Below, piece after piece: positions 16,695-25,223 of a stretch of DNA of 64,000 nt (its first letter is position 1; each line of letters begins with the position of its first letter). The DNA is from Actinomycetota bacterium (lineage in GTDB: Bacteria; Actinomycetota; Actinomycetes; Nanopelagicales; Nanopelagicaceae): contig WLIT01000001.1 in NCBI GenBank assembly GCA_009726125.1, positions 62,001 through 126,000 of the forward strand, in the 5' to 3' direction. The position numbers and the translations under genes were made by a program. The notes beneath the pieces were generated by a model. The model worked only from the letters and a program-made list of their open reading frames with translations, searched no databases and was not told the DNA's origin.

Positions 16695-18129
16695 TTTTAC
16701 TCAGGTTTGAGATCCAGACTTCAACTTCGTCAGGGTGGCTTGGCAATTTATTTGAAAGAACTCGACAACCAGTTTCAGTAACTAAAACGTCATCTTCGAT
16801 GCGCACACCAATCCCGCGATATTCGGCTGGGAAGAGTTCATCATCAGGATGAATATATAAACCTGGTTCAACGGTAAGAATCATGCCAGCCGCTAGGACA
16901 CCATCAGAATACTGTTCTTTTCGCGCATCATTGCAATCATGGACATCTATGCCAAGCATGTGACTTACCCCGTGCACTGTCCAGCGTCGGTGCAGACCAA
17001 CATCTGGTTTCAGTGATTCTTCTGCAGAAATTGGGAGAACACCCATCTCTTCTAAACCTTTAGCCAGAACTGCATGCGATGCAGCAGTTATATCTTTAAA
17101 TTTTGCGCCGGGCTTAACTGCAGCGAAGCCAGCTTTCTGGGCTTCATATACCAACATATAAATCTTTCGTTGGGCTGGCGAAAATTTTCCATTAATTGGC
17201 AGAGTACGAGTTATATCTGCGGTGTAAAGCGTATCAACTTCAATACCGGCATCGATAAGAATCAAGTCACCGCTCTTTACATCGCCATCATTTCTAATCC
17301 AATGCAAAATACAGGCATGCGATCCAGATGCTGCGATTGTGTCATAACCTAAATCATTTCCCTCTAATCGGGCCCGACCAAAGAAGGCAGCTTCGATTAT
17401 TCGCTCTCCACGTTTTGTCGAACTTGCTGCACCAAATACTCGAACCATGTCTGCGAACCCTCGATTGGTTGCATCGACCGCTCTCTGCATTTCAGCAATT
17501 TCAAAAGAATCTTTTACTAATCGGATTTCAGATAAATAAGTTAAGAATTCTGCTTGCCCGTCCTTATTTTTGGCAATCGCCTTATCTACTATTTTATTTT
17601 CGCCACGAACATAAATTGCTGGCTTCTCATCGCTCAAAAACTTTCCCAGACTTTCAAGCTGTCGTACTGCAAAGCCATATTTACGCTCCGTTTCATCAAG
17701 CGTCATCCGGCGCCCAACCCAGAACTCACCATGCTTGGCATCGCGATAAAACTCTTCAGTGTCACGTGGTGATCTTGGATGTATAAATAAGAGCGCCTCA
17801 TGGCCATTGCCTTTAGGTTCAAGAATAAAAACTGAATCAGGAACCGCATCACTTCCAGTTATTCCAGTGAAATAGGAAAATCCGGAGTGTGGCCTAAAGC
17901 GATAATCCGTGTCATTGCTTCGAACTTTCAAGCCACCAGCAGGAAGAACTATTCGCTTCCCAGGATATTTCTTTGAAAGCTCCTCTACTCGTTCCTTGCA
18001 AAATTTCATTGCTGGGTTTGCAACGATTCCTTCAAGTGGCGAAGGCGCCCACCCAGTCTTCATAAAATCGGCTAACGGTTTTGGATTAGCAGCGTCATAT
18101 TTGCGGCTGCCATCCTTATCCTCACTCAT
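16687..18129 (-). CDS. pepP: Xaa-Pro aminopeptidase (aminopeptidase P, M24B)
   Basis: Removes N-terminal residues preceding proline. It has 480 residues: an AMP_N-type N-terminal domain (about 40-170, with LPAGGLKVRSNDTDYRFRPHSGFSYFTG) and a pita-bread metallopeptidase domain. The dinuclear metal ligands appear in order: DAGIEVDTLYTADITR (two Asp), the His of HGVSHMLGIDVHD, the Glu of TVEPGLYI and the Glu of GVRIEDDVLV. Cytoplasmic, with no signal peptide. The ATG lies 6 nt after a TACGAT hexamer with no Shine-Dalgarno. Confidence 0.93.
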   Translation of the reverse strand: MSEDKDGSRKYDAANPKPLADFMKTGWAPSPLEGIVANPAMKFCKERVEELSKKYPGKRIVLPAGGLKVRSNDTDYRFRPHSGFSYFTGITGSDAVPDSVFILEPKGNGHEALLFIHPRSPRDTEEFYRDAKHGEFWVGRRMTLDETERKYGFAVRQLESLGKFLSDEKPAIYVRGENKIVDKAIAKNKDGQAEFLTYLSEIRLVKDSFEIAEMQRAVDATNRGFADMVRVFGAASSTKRGERIIEAAFFGRARLEGNDLGYDTIAASGSHACILHWIRNDGDVKSGDLILIDAGIEVDTLYTADITRTLPINGKFSPAQRKIYMLVYEAQKAGFAAVKPGAKFKDITAASHAVLAKGLEEMGVLPISAEESLKPDVGLHRRWTVHGVSHMLGIDVHDCNDARKEQYSDGVLAAGMILTVEPGLYIHPDDELFPAEYRGIGVRIEDDVLVTETGCRVLSNKLPSHPDEVEVWISNLSKTN

Positions 18130-18194
18130 GCCAATATCGTAACCGCTTGCACAGAATAGTTCTATGAAGCGCAGATTTTAGATATATTCAACGC

Positions 18195-18815
18195 GTGAGC
18201 ATAAATCTTCTCTTTGATCAGATTCAATCTCTTCTGCAAAGCACAAGCCCGAGATCAATTATCGGAATTGTGGGTAAGCCAGGTGCAGGCAAATCCACCG
18301 TAGTTTCAGAGATAGAAAAGCGATTTGATCCAAGTCAAGTATGTGTAATCCCGATGGATGGATATCACTTAAGTAATGAAACACTAATTGAACTCGGTCG
18401 CCGCGATCGTAAAGGTGCACCAGATACTTTTGCTACCAAAGCATTTATTTCTCTTATATCTAAGGTGAAGAACGACCACACATCAGAACATAGATTTCCA
18501 ATTTTCCATCGCGAGATTGAAGCTTCAAAAGAAGATGAAGGAATTGTCCCAAGCGGTGTGAAGGTAATAGTTGTTGAGGGTAATTATCTATTCTCAGAGG
18601 AACATAATTGGAACGGTGTCTTTCCATTGCTTGACCACACCTGGTGTATTGAAATTGATAATGAGGTAAGAATGCAGCGACTTATTGCCCGCCACATTAA
18701 ATATGGGAAGACTCCAGAAGAGGCAGAAGATTGGTCACGGGGATCTGATGAAGCCAACGCTCGATTTATTGAATTGACCGCCCATCGGGCCGCGAGCATT
18801 ATCAAACTTACGTGA
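18195..18815 (+). CDS. P-loop nucleoside/sugar kinase-like protein (uridine kinase/PRK superfamily)
   Basis: A soluble protein of 206 residues with Walker A GKPGAGKST (27-35), the substrate-side MDGYHLSN, RRDRKGAPDTFATKAF, and VVEGNYLF as the Walker-B-like strand. The set resembles the YggC/FrcK-like branch of the uridine kinase-phosphoribulokinase-pantothenate kinase superfamily. The phosphate acceptor is not known. The GTG start is 6 nt after TATATT with no Shine-Dalgarno, so the mRNA is probably leaderless. A tRNA-Ser gene follows. Confidence 0.78.
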   Translation: MSINLLFDQIQSLLQSTSPRSIIGIVGKPGAGKSTVVSEIEKRFDPSQVCVIPMDGYHLSNETLIELGRRDRKGAPDTFATKAFISLISKVKNDHTSEHRFPIFHREIEASKEDEGIVPSGVKVIVVEGNYLFSEEHNWNGVFPLLDHTWCIEIDNEVRMQRLIARHIKYGKTPEEAEDWSRGSDEANARFIELTAHRAASIIKLT

Positions 18816-18855
18816 CTCGGAACCCAATTCACACTGTAAACTTTCCACACCACTT

Positions 18856-18947
18856 GGAGACGTCGCATAGCCCGGTCGAGTGCGCCTCACTGCTAACGAG
18901 GTAAGGGGTAAAACCCTTCAAGAGTTCAAATCTCTTCGTCTCCGCCA
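18856..18947 (+). tRNA. tRNA-Ser (anticodon GCT)
   Basis: The acceptor stem GGAGACG (18856-18862) pairs with CGTCTCC (18937-18943), then G and an encoded CCA. The anticodon arm CCTCA-CTGCTAA-CGAGG (first pair opposed C-G, last pair mismatched) presents GCT. The long variable arm (AAGGGGTAAAACCCTT) and AGAG-TTCAAAT-CTCT T-arm are seryl features. Confidence 0.95.
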
Positions 18948-18968
18948 GTTAAATAGTTAGGAGTTCTG

Positions 18969-20249
18969 GTGCCGCATTACAAGATTGCGATTGTCGGCGC
19001 TGGACCCGCGGGTTACTTTGCGGCGCAAGCTCTTCAGAATTCTGTAACGGAAGATTTAACTTTTTCTATCGACATGATTGAACGCTTACCAACTCCATGG
19101 GGACTTGTTAGATCTGGCGTCGCGCCTGATCATCCAAAGATTAAGACTGTTTCAAAGGTATTTGAAAAGGTCGCGTCCCAACCAGGATTTCGGTTATATG
19201 GGAATGTGGAACTTGGCAAAGATATTTCGCTCGAGGATTTAACTAATAAGTATGACGCAGTAGTTATGGCGACTGGTTCTTCCATCGGCAAGAAACTTGG
19301 GATCCCTGGCGAAGATTTACCGAACTCTATTTCAGCTTCAGAATTCGTGCCTTGGTATAACGGCCATCCTGATTTTAAAGATTTCAAAATTAATCTATCG
19401 GGGAAAGTTGCAGTCGTAATTGGTGCTGGAAATGTTGCGATGGATTGTGGTCGCATGCTTGCAATTGATCCAAAAGAATTGGATGAAACAGATACTGCAG
19501 ATCATGCTTTAAGTGCATTACATAAAAGCAACATCCGAAAAGCATTTATTACTGGCCGACGCGGTGCGGAGTTTGCTGCATTTACGTCACCTGAACTTCG
19601 AGACTTGCCAAAGCTTGAACATACCGATGTTTACATTAGCGCCGAAGCAATTGCACTTGCCTACAAGAACGCCGAGGCAAAGGGTGAAGTAGAAAAGCAT
19701 TTAGCTAGCAATCTAGAGGCTATGAAAGCAGTTATAGAGGTTCCAAAACAAGGGCATGAACGCTCATTGGAATTTCTCTTCTCGCATACACCGAAAGAGA
19801 TTTTGGGCGAAGAAAAAGTTGAAGCTATTGTTTATTCAACTCCAGATGGCGATGTAATTATCCCTTGCAATTTAGTGATTACCGCAATCGGATATATTCC
19901 TGAGGTCATTCCTGGGATCAATTATGAAAGCGGAAAGATTGCAAATATTGATGGCCGAGTGATTGGCTCAAATATTTATGTAGTTGGCTGGGCAAAGCGC
20001 GGACCGTCGGGCGTTATCGGCACAAATAAAAGTGATGCAGCAGAAGTAGTTCAATTATTAATTTCTGACTTAAAAGAACCCAAGGAAAATGGCGATATTT
20101 CTGAACTCTTGAAGAGTGATCATAAAATAGTTGACCAGCCATATTGGGTTCGTATTAATGAAGCCGAAGTTGCCGCAGGAGAAGCCCGTGGAAAACCACG
20201 TGTTAAAGCAGTTTCAGTCCCTGATCTATTACGTTTGGGGCAACCTTAA
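18969..20249 (+). CDS. fprA: ferredoxin/flavodoxin-NADP+ reductase (FprA, adrenodoxin-reductase type)
   Basis: A two-dinucleotide flavoprotein of 426 residues, slightly shorter than mycobacterial FprA. The FAD loop is IVGAGPAGYFAAQAL. ERLPTPWGLVRSGVAPDHPKIK is the signature of this family, VIGAGNVAMDCGRMLA the NADP loop, and GWAKRGPSGVIGTNKSDA the conserved C-terminal FAD contact. It transfers electrons between NADPH and ferredoxin. The start is GTG at 18969 with GGAG 5 nt before it; the gene lies 21 bp after a tRNA and is followed by another. Confidence 0.92.
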   Translation: MPHYKIAIVGAGPAGYFAAQALQNSVTEDLTFSIDMIERLPTPWGLVRSGVAPDHPKIKTVSKVFEKVASQPGFRLYGNVELGKDISLEDLTNKYDAVVMATGSSIGKKLGIPGEDLPNSISASEFVPWYNGHPDFKDFKINLSGKVAVVIGAGNVAMDCGRMLAIDPKELDETDTADHALSALHKSNIRKAFITGRRGAEFAAFTSPELRDLPKLEHTDVYISAEAIALAYKNAEAKGEVEKHLASNLEAMKAVIEVPKQGHERSLEFLFSHTPKEILGEEKVEAIVYSTPDGDVIIPCNLVITAIGYIPEVIPGINYESGKIANIDGRVIGSNIYVVGWAKRGPSGVIGTNKSDAAEVVQLLISDLKEPKENGDISELLKSDHKIVDQPYWVRINEAEVAAGEARGKPRVKAVSVPDLLRLGQP

Positions 20250-20277
20250 TCAACGGGTAGTATTCACCAGCACGCCT

Positions 20278-20353
20278 GCGCTTGTAGCTCAACGGATAGA
20301 GCATCTGACTACGGATCAGAAGGTTAGGGGTTCGAATCCCTTCAAGCGCACCA
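20278..20353 (+). tRNA. tRNA-Arg (anticodon ACG)
   Basis: The acceptor stem GCGCTTG (20278-20284) pairs with CAAGCGC (20343-20349), followed by A and an encoded CCA. The anticodon arm TCTGA-CTACGGA-TCAGA presents ACG. A34 needs conversion to inosine by TadA, which is encoded at 8911. Confidence 0.96.
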
Positions 20354-20389
20354 GATTAAACTCATAATTCCATCAACATAAGGAGCGTT

Positions 20390-20677
20390 GTGAGCAAAGT
20401 TTATTTATTCGTTGAGATTGATGTTAAGCCAGGCATGCGAAGTGCCTTCGCGGAACATATTAGAAAACATGGCGCCCATATCCGTACTGAAGAGGGCTGC
20501 GAAACTTTAGAAATACTGCTTGATACAAAGAACGAAAATCAGGTTTGCGTCTGGGAAGTTTGGACTAATCGCGAGCTATGGGATGCTCACATGGTCAATG
20601 ATGCAAGTAAGGCTTGGCAGAAAATCGCTGCCGAATTTGTTAATGGTGAGAAAATAACAGTTATGGACTTGATTTAA
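20390..20677 (+). CDS. antibiotic-biosynthesis-monooxygenase (ABM) fold protein
   Basis: A soluble protein of 95 residues with the dimeric alpha-beta barrel pattern of ABM/YgiN-like proteins: YLFVEIDVKPGMRSAFAEHIRKH, GCETLEILLDTKNENQVCVWEVW and a C-terminal helix. Members include quinol monooxygenases and heme-degrading enzymes, but many have no known substrate. The GTG start has AAGGAG 7 nt upstream. It is 3 bp before the following hydrolase gene, so the two are co-transcribed and may share a pathway. Confidence 0.75.
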   Translation: MSKVYLFVEIDVKPGMRSAFAEHIRKHGAHIRTEEGCETLEILLDTKNENQVCVWEVWTNRELWDAHMVNDASKAWQKIAAEFVNGEKITVMDLI

Positions 20678-20680
20678 CTG

Positions 20681-21400
20681 ATGGAAGTTGAAGATCGATC
20701 AGTTTTTGATTTAGAAGTAGTTCAGCCAACAAATAGCGTCTCATATGGAAATGCTAGCGACCAAGTAATTGATTTTTACTTGCCAGAAAAAACAATGAAA
20801 CCAGTAATTGCATTGATACATGGTGGGTTTTGGCGCTCGGAATTTGATAGTAAACATTTATCACCGCTTGCAAAAGCACTAGCGGATTCTGGTTGGCCGG
20901 TTGCGTTGATTGAATACAGAAGAATTATTGGTAACCCAGATGCAACTCTTCAGGATGTTCATAGCGCAATTGAAAAATTAAGTGAAGATTTCGGTGCCAC
21001 TATTTTGTTAGGGCATTCGGCTGGTGGACACCTCGCACTATTGGCTGCGGGTAAATTCGACGTGCTCGGTGTAATTGCTCTAGCTCCGGTGACTGATTTG
21101 ATTAGATCTGAAGAGATGGATTTAGATGAAGGTTCGGTCTCAGATTTTTTGGGAGCCCCAGCAAAGCTACGCCCAGACTTGAATCCAATTGAATTACCAC
21201 CGTTAAAAGTGAAGGTTCATGTAATTCACGGGAGCAGTGATATCCGGGTACCTGTTCAATTTTCTAGAGATTACGTCTTGAAAATGAATAATAAATTAAC
21301 GGATTTGCTCGAACTAGGAAATATTGGGCACTTTGAACTGATTGACCCCAGGAGTGATATTTTTAGCAAAATTTGCCGAGAACTAACGGCTTTGAGTTAA
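20681..21400 (+). CDS. alpha/beta hydrolase, kynurenine formamidase-like
   Basis: A cytoplasmic serine hydrolase of 239 residues. The oxyanion-hole motif is HGGFW (47-51), the nucleophile elbow is GHSAGG (Ser113), and GSSDIRVPV and GNIGHFELID supply the likely Asp and His. HGG[FY]W with GHSAGGHLA is the pattern of bacterial kynurenine formamidase and related esterases. That function would supply substrate to the kynureninase at 2.3 kb, but substrate specificity cannot be proved from motifs. It is probably translated with the ABM-fold protein. Confidence 0.75.
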   Translation: MEVEDRSVFDLEVVQPTNSVSYGNASDQVIDFYLPEKTMKPVIALIHGGFWRSEFDSKHLSPLAKALADSGWPVALIEYRRIIGNPDATLQDVHSAIEKLSEDFGATILLGHSAGGHLALLAAGKFDVLGVIALAPVTDLIRSEEMDLDEGSVSDFLGAPAKLRPDLNPIELPPLKVKVHVIHGSSDIRVPVQFSRDYVLKMNNKLTDLLELGNIGHFELIDPRSDIFSKICRELTALS

Positions 21401-21423
21401 GTTCAACAGGTAAAGTTTCAGCC

Positions 21424-22596
21424 GTGGCTAAAAAAATAATTGTGCATGCTGGTTTCCATAAAACTGGCACGACTGCGATTCAATCTAGTTTCTTCGCTGC
21501 CACAAAAGCTTTGGAGAGTGCGGGAATTACTTATCCGCACGTTGGAGGAAAGGCACACCATAAAGCGGTGTATTCCTTTATGGGAAAGACTTGGGGCTGG
21601 GAAGATCGTGGTGGAATTACCGCAACAGATAAGAAATGGCGCCAATTCTTAAAGCAGATAAAAAAAGCCAAATCAACGGCCCTGATTAGTTCAGAGTTCT
21701 TATGCGAATTAACTGAAGAGCAGATAATAAAATTTAAGAGAGATCTTGGAAATTCTGATGTAACAATTTATTTCACGCTTCGCCCACTTCTAAAGATTAT
21801 TCCTTCGGCATATCAACAACATCTTAAAATTGGAATAAAAAGCAGTTATGAGACGTGGCTACATTCAATCTTGGATGAACCTGGGGTTTCGACCATCACT
21901 CCATCATTCTGGGTTCGCCACATGCATAGCGAAGTCTTAGCAAAGTGGATAAAGCATTTTGGTAAAGAGAATGTGGTCTTACTTGTGGTGGATGAGAAGA
22001 AGCCAGAGTTTATGTACGAGCAATTCAATCTATTACTAGGGCTGAAGCCAGGATTCTTAACGCCGCAAACTGATCAAGATAGCAACCGGTCACTTACTCT
22101 CGATGAAATTACTTTACTTAATACAATAAATAAGAAATTTTCAAAGAAACGTAGTTGGCATGATTATGAAACCTTTATCCGCAACGGTTCGATAAAATAC
22201 TTAACGAATAAGGTCACGCCACCGATTGATGCCGTGCGATTATTGACGCCACAGTGGGCGGTAGATATTGCTAAAAGAGTGTCCAGCGCGAGTGTTGCAG
22301 AGATAAAAAGGCTCGGAATCAAAATTATCGGGGAGATTGATTCTTTTGAGAGCGCGGAGATCCCTGTTGGTGAGAATCCTGAAGTAACAATGATTCCAGT
22401 TGAACTAGCTGCCAAAGCGCTAGTGGCAATGGATCTGCGGGTTGTTGAAAAACTTCCTACTAGGTATGTGGCAAGAATTCTTTGGAAGATGACTAAACGA
22501 GATTTAAAGAGGCTTTTGCGCAATCAATTCAAGATTTTCTCGTCACCGAAACTTCACCTTCAGTCCTTTTCGAATTTCCTATCCGCTTGGCCTTAG
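21424..22596 (+). CDS. sulfotransferase-family protein
   Basis: A soluble protein of 390 residues. The N terminus KKIIVHAGFHKTGTTAIQ contains the 5'-phosphosulfate-binding loop (H-K-T-G-T-T) of PAPS-dependent sulfotransferases, and the stretch from STALISSEFL through IYFTLRPLLKIIPSAYQQHLK fits the 3'-phosphate-binding region with its conserved Arg and Ser. The C-terminal half has no recognised motif. A GTG at 21424 is chosen because it sits directly before the conserved first strand; TTG at 21373 would overlap the previous gene. It opens the envelope locus that runs to 30.5 kb. The acceptor is unknown. Confidence 0.75.
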   Translation: MAKKIIVHAGFHKTGTTAIQSSFFAATKALESAGITYPHVGGKAHHKAVYSFMGKTWGWEDRGGITATDKKWRQFLKQIKKAKSTALISSEFLCELTEEQIIKFKRDLGNSDVTIYFTLRPLLKIIPSAYQQHLKIGIKSSYETWLHSILDEPGVSTITPSFWVRHMHSEVLAKWIKHFGKENVVLLVVDEKKPEFMYEQFNLLLGLKPGFLTPQTDQDSNRSLTLDEITLLNTINKKFSKKRSWHDYETFIRNGSIKYLTNKVTPPIDAVRLLTPQWAVDIAKRVSSASVAEIKRLGIKIIGEIDSFESAEIPVGENPEVTMIPVELAAKALVAMDLRVVEKLPTRYVARILWKMTKRDLKRLLRNQFKIFSSPKLHLQSFSNFLSAWP

Positions 22597-22623
22597 TTAA
22601 TAAGAGCTCTCTATTTTTCTCCT

Positions 22624-24465
22624 ATGAGCACACTGGATTTTCAAGGCAAGGAAGTTATTGCCGCCCTTGAAAGCCAGTTCCAGCCAAAGATAAAAGCCCA
22701 AGAAAAGCCAGAAATACGAATCACCAACGCAATTGTCTGCTCTTTCTTCACCAGCGATGAATATTACAAAGCGCATGGGGCTCGACTTCAATCAAATTTG
22801 GAAGAGCTTGGAATTGAATACGACCTCCGTGAAATAACAAAAAAAGAGGGCGAAGATTGGGCCGCTATATGTCGCAGGAAAGTTGGGTTTATCGCAGAAG
22901 TATGTGCGAAGAACCCAGATAAAAAAGTATTCTGGATTGACGTTGATTGCGAACTATTTTCTATTCCTGATTTTATTTTGAATTCCACTGCGGACCTGAT
23001 CGGATTTCAACGAGGATTTAGCAATCCAACAAAAATTGGATATCAAAACCGAGGCCGATTTTGGGAACCTTGCTTCTGGGGAATAAATAACACTGACCAA
23101 GCACGCAAGATGATTAGCGCAGCAGCAGAATTCGAAGAGATCGCAACAGTTCGCGCAACCGATGACTATTTCTTTGAAGAGGCATGGCGCGCAACTTCCG
23201 GAAATATGACCTTCCAAATAATTCCATCAAATTGCGCAGTTGATAAGGGCGCAGGATCACTCGAAAGCCATGAGGTCTTCTTTAGATTTGGATCGAGTGG
23301 ACAAGTCGAAAACTTTAAGAGCGTTGTTGAACAACACAAAGGCAACACCGCTAAACGCTTCTTGAATCCAAAGCGAGAATTACTTAGGTTTGCAAAACTA
23401 GTTGAAGAGAAATTGCCCTTAGGAATTTCTACCAAATTACGGTTAGTCATCGATGCCTCAGGAATAACCGGCTTCTTGACTGGCAAAAGCCACAATAATA
23501 TTAATAATCAAACAATTACGAAATTAGTTACAGCTGGGAAAACTGGCGATCTCGCTGGATTTAACTCTTCACTAACTCACTTTAAGCGCAAAGCTCTGCC
23601 AAATAGATATGAACAGGCGGCGATAAAAGTTGCATCAAGTTACCTTTCATATTCCGCTAAACCAAGTAAGAACGAAGTATTTCTATCTTGGTGGGAAAAT
23701 CCTTATCCAGGAAACTTTGGCGATTGGTTGACTCCCTTTATTTTTAATCATTACACCGAAAATAAAATAATTTTCCAGAGCCTCACAAATCGGACTAATA
23801 AAAACCACATTGTTAGTCTTGGGTCAGTTGGAAGATTCGTTAAATCAAACTCAATAGTTGTTGGAACTGGCGTTAGTTCATATAAGCATGCGCTAAATCC
23901 AAAGGCTGACTACATTTCAGTACGTGGACCGCATACCGCCAAATTGTTAGCGGATTCTGGCGGCCCACAAGTTACTAGTTTCGGTGATCCAGGCGTTGTT
24001 CTATCACGAATATTGCCCTTTAGTCGTGGTAAGACAAATGGTCGTATCGCACTTGTTCGACATTACACACATGTCCAAGCACCAGTTAGATTGCCAGATA
24101 ATTTTGATGAATTATCAATTCAAATTTCTCATCCAAATGATGTGATTGCATTTTTCGAAAAATTGAATGAATATGAGAGCGTTGTTACAAGTGCTATGCA
24201 CGTAATGATTACCTGCCAAAGTTATGGAATTCCTTGTGCACTTATCGTGTTTAAGGGCTTTGAAGAGTACGTTCACGGAACCGGCATTAAATATTCTGAT
24301 TATGCGCTGGGCGCTGGCGTTCCAGTAATGGATCCAACCCCGATCAACCCTAAATTAGATATGGCAGAAATTGAACCTATAACTTTCACTCACAAGGTTT
24401 CGGAAGCGAAGATTGATGAAGTCGAGGCGGCGATTCGCGAAAGTTTGAAGAGATTTAAAAAGTAA
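22624..24465 (+). CDS. fusion protein: GT-A-like glycosyltransferase plus polysaccharide pyruvyltransferase
   Basis: A 613-residue protein in two parts. Residues about 33-260 look like a nucleotide-sugar transferase fold: VFWIDVDCELFSIPD places a DxD metal site at 106-108, with RATDDYFFEEAW downstream. Residues about 350-590 resemble the polysaccharide pyruvyltransferase family: WWENPYPGNFGDWLTPFIF, VVGTGVSSY, SVRGPHTAKLLADSG, FGDPGVVLSRILP and VVTSAMHVMITCQSYGIP. The protein could add a sugar and then a pyruvate ketal to the same glycan (inference). The ATG lies 6 nt after TATTTT with no Shine-Dalgarno. It ends exactly against the convergent cytidylyltransferase gene with no spacer. Confidence 0.75.
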   Translation: MSTLDFQGKEVIAALESQFQPKIKAQEKPEIRITNAIVCSFFTSDEYYKAHGARLQSNLEELGIEYDLREITKKEGEDWAAICRRKVGFIAEVCAKNPDKKVFWIDVDCELFSIPDFILNSTADLIGFQRGFSNPTKIGYQNRGRFWEPCFWGINNTDQARKMISAAAEFEEIATVRATDDYFFEEAWRATSGNMTFQIIPSNCAVDKGAGSLESHEVFFRFGSSGQVENFKSVVEQHKGNTAKRFLNPKRELLRFAKLVEEKLPLGISTKLRLVIDASGITGFLTGKSHNNINNQTITKLVTAGKTGDLAGFNSSLTHFKRKALPNRYEQAAIKVASSYLSYSAKPSKNEVFLSWWENPYPGNFGDWLTPFIFNHYTENKIIFQSLTNRTNKNHIVSLGSVGRFVKSNSIVVGTGVSSYKHALNPKADYISVRGPHTAKLLADSGGPQVTSFGDPGVVLSRILPFSRGKTNGRIALVRHYTHVQAPVRLPDNFDELSIQISHPNDVIAFFEKLNEYESVVTSAMHVMITCQSYGIPCALIVFKGFEEYVHGTGIKYSDYALGAGVPVMDPTPINPKLDMAEIEPITFTHKVSEAKIDEVEAAIRESLKRFKK

Positions 24466-25161
24466 TTACTTCAAGCCTTCATTTGCGCGATCTAAATCCG
24501 CCTGAAAATCAACTTCAACGGCGAAGAGATCAGAGATATCAACTGGTTCTAGCTTAATACCATCTTTTTCGATTGCTAACTCGAGTCCGCGTTCAAAGTA
24601 ATCTTGATCGGCACAGGCTTCGAGTTGCTTGATTACATCTGCTTTTTCAGATGCAGAAATAAAGTTTATGCCAACAGCCTCACCTAAAGCGTTCTGAACC
24701 GTCTTTGAAAGTTCTTTGATGAAACCTTTTTCATCTACGGTGTATTTAACTTCCTCTTCCGCGGTTGTAGAAGTATTTACGCAAACAAAAGATTTCTCAG
24801 ATTTAATGCGATCTGCAATGCGTTCTAATACTTTGGCATCAAAAACTACATCACCATTTAGCCATAAAACTCCAGATTCTTGGCTTGCACGAAGTGCCTT
24901 TAATAAACTTTTCGAGGTATTTGTTTGATCATAAACTTCGTTGTAAACGAAAGACGCAGTTGGATGTGCTTCAATAATCATTTCTAATTTAAAACCAACT
25001 ACAACAGTGATTCGAGCTTTATCGCCAAATACTTTTGAAACATTTTCCATTTGTTGCTGCATGATTGAACGGCCATCAGATAAAACAGTAAGAGGCTTTG
25101 GCCAAGGTTTACCCAATCTAGTTCCCATGCCAGCTGCCAGAATTACAACTTGAATTGCCAT
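24466..25161 (-). CDS. sugar/polyol-phosphate nucleotidyltransferase (probable cytidylyltransferase)
   Basis: A 231-residue GT-A-fold nucleotidyltransferase. The nucleotide-binding start VVILAAGMGTRLGKPWPKPL (catalytic Arg15 and Lys22), NTSKSLLKAL and WLNGDVVFD (metal Asp) resemble choline- or inositol-phosphate cytidylyltransferases. Its likely product is a CDP-alcohol for the two CDP-alcohol phosphotransferases encoded divergently at 25.2-27.6 kb; the exact alcohol is unknown. The ATG at 25161 is chosen because GAAGG lies 5 nt before it; the GTG at 25173 would place that site inside the gene. A TATAGA hexamer (25185-25180) is a plausible -10. This is the only gene of the locus on the minus strand. 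Confidence 0.8.
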   Translation of the reverse strand: MAIQVVILAAGMGTRLGKPWPKPLTVLSDGRSIMQQQMENVSKVFGDKARITVVVGFKLEMIIEAHPTASFVYNEVYDQTNTSKSLLKALRASQESGVLWLNGDVVFDAKVLERIADRIKSEKSFVCVNTSTTAEEEVKYTVDEKGFIKELSKTVQNALGEAVGINFISASEKADVIKQLEACADQDYFERGLELAIEKDGIKLEPVDISDLFAVEVDFQADLDRANEGLK

Positions 25162-25223
25162 CTCTACCTTCACAACCCATCTATAGCTAAAGAATCCCTG
25201 TTAGGCACGATAGATTACCGCTT

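Noticed and set aside
17328-17786. A 152-codon plus-strand frame inside pepP
   Set aside because: It is opposite the metal-site region of a complete aminopeptidase P and has no recognisable motif or Shine-Dalgarno.
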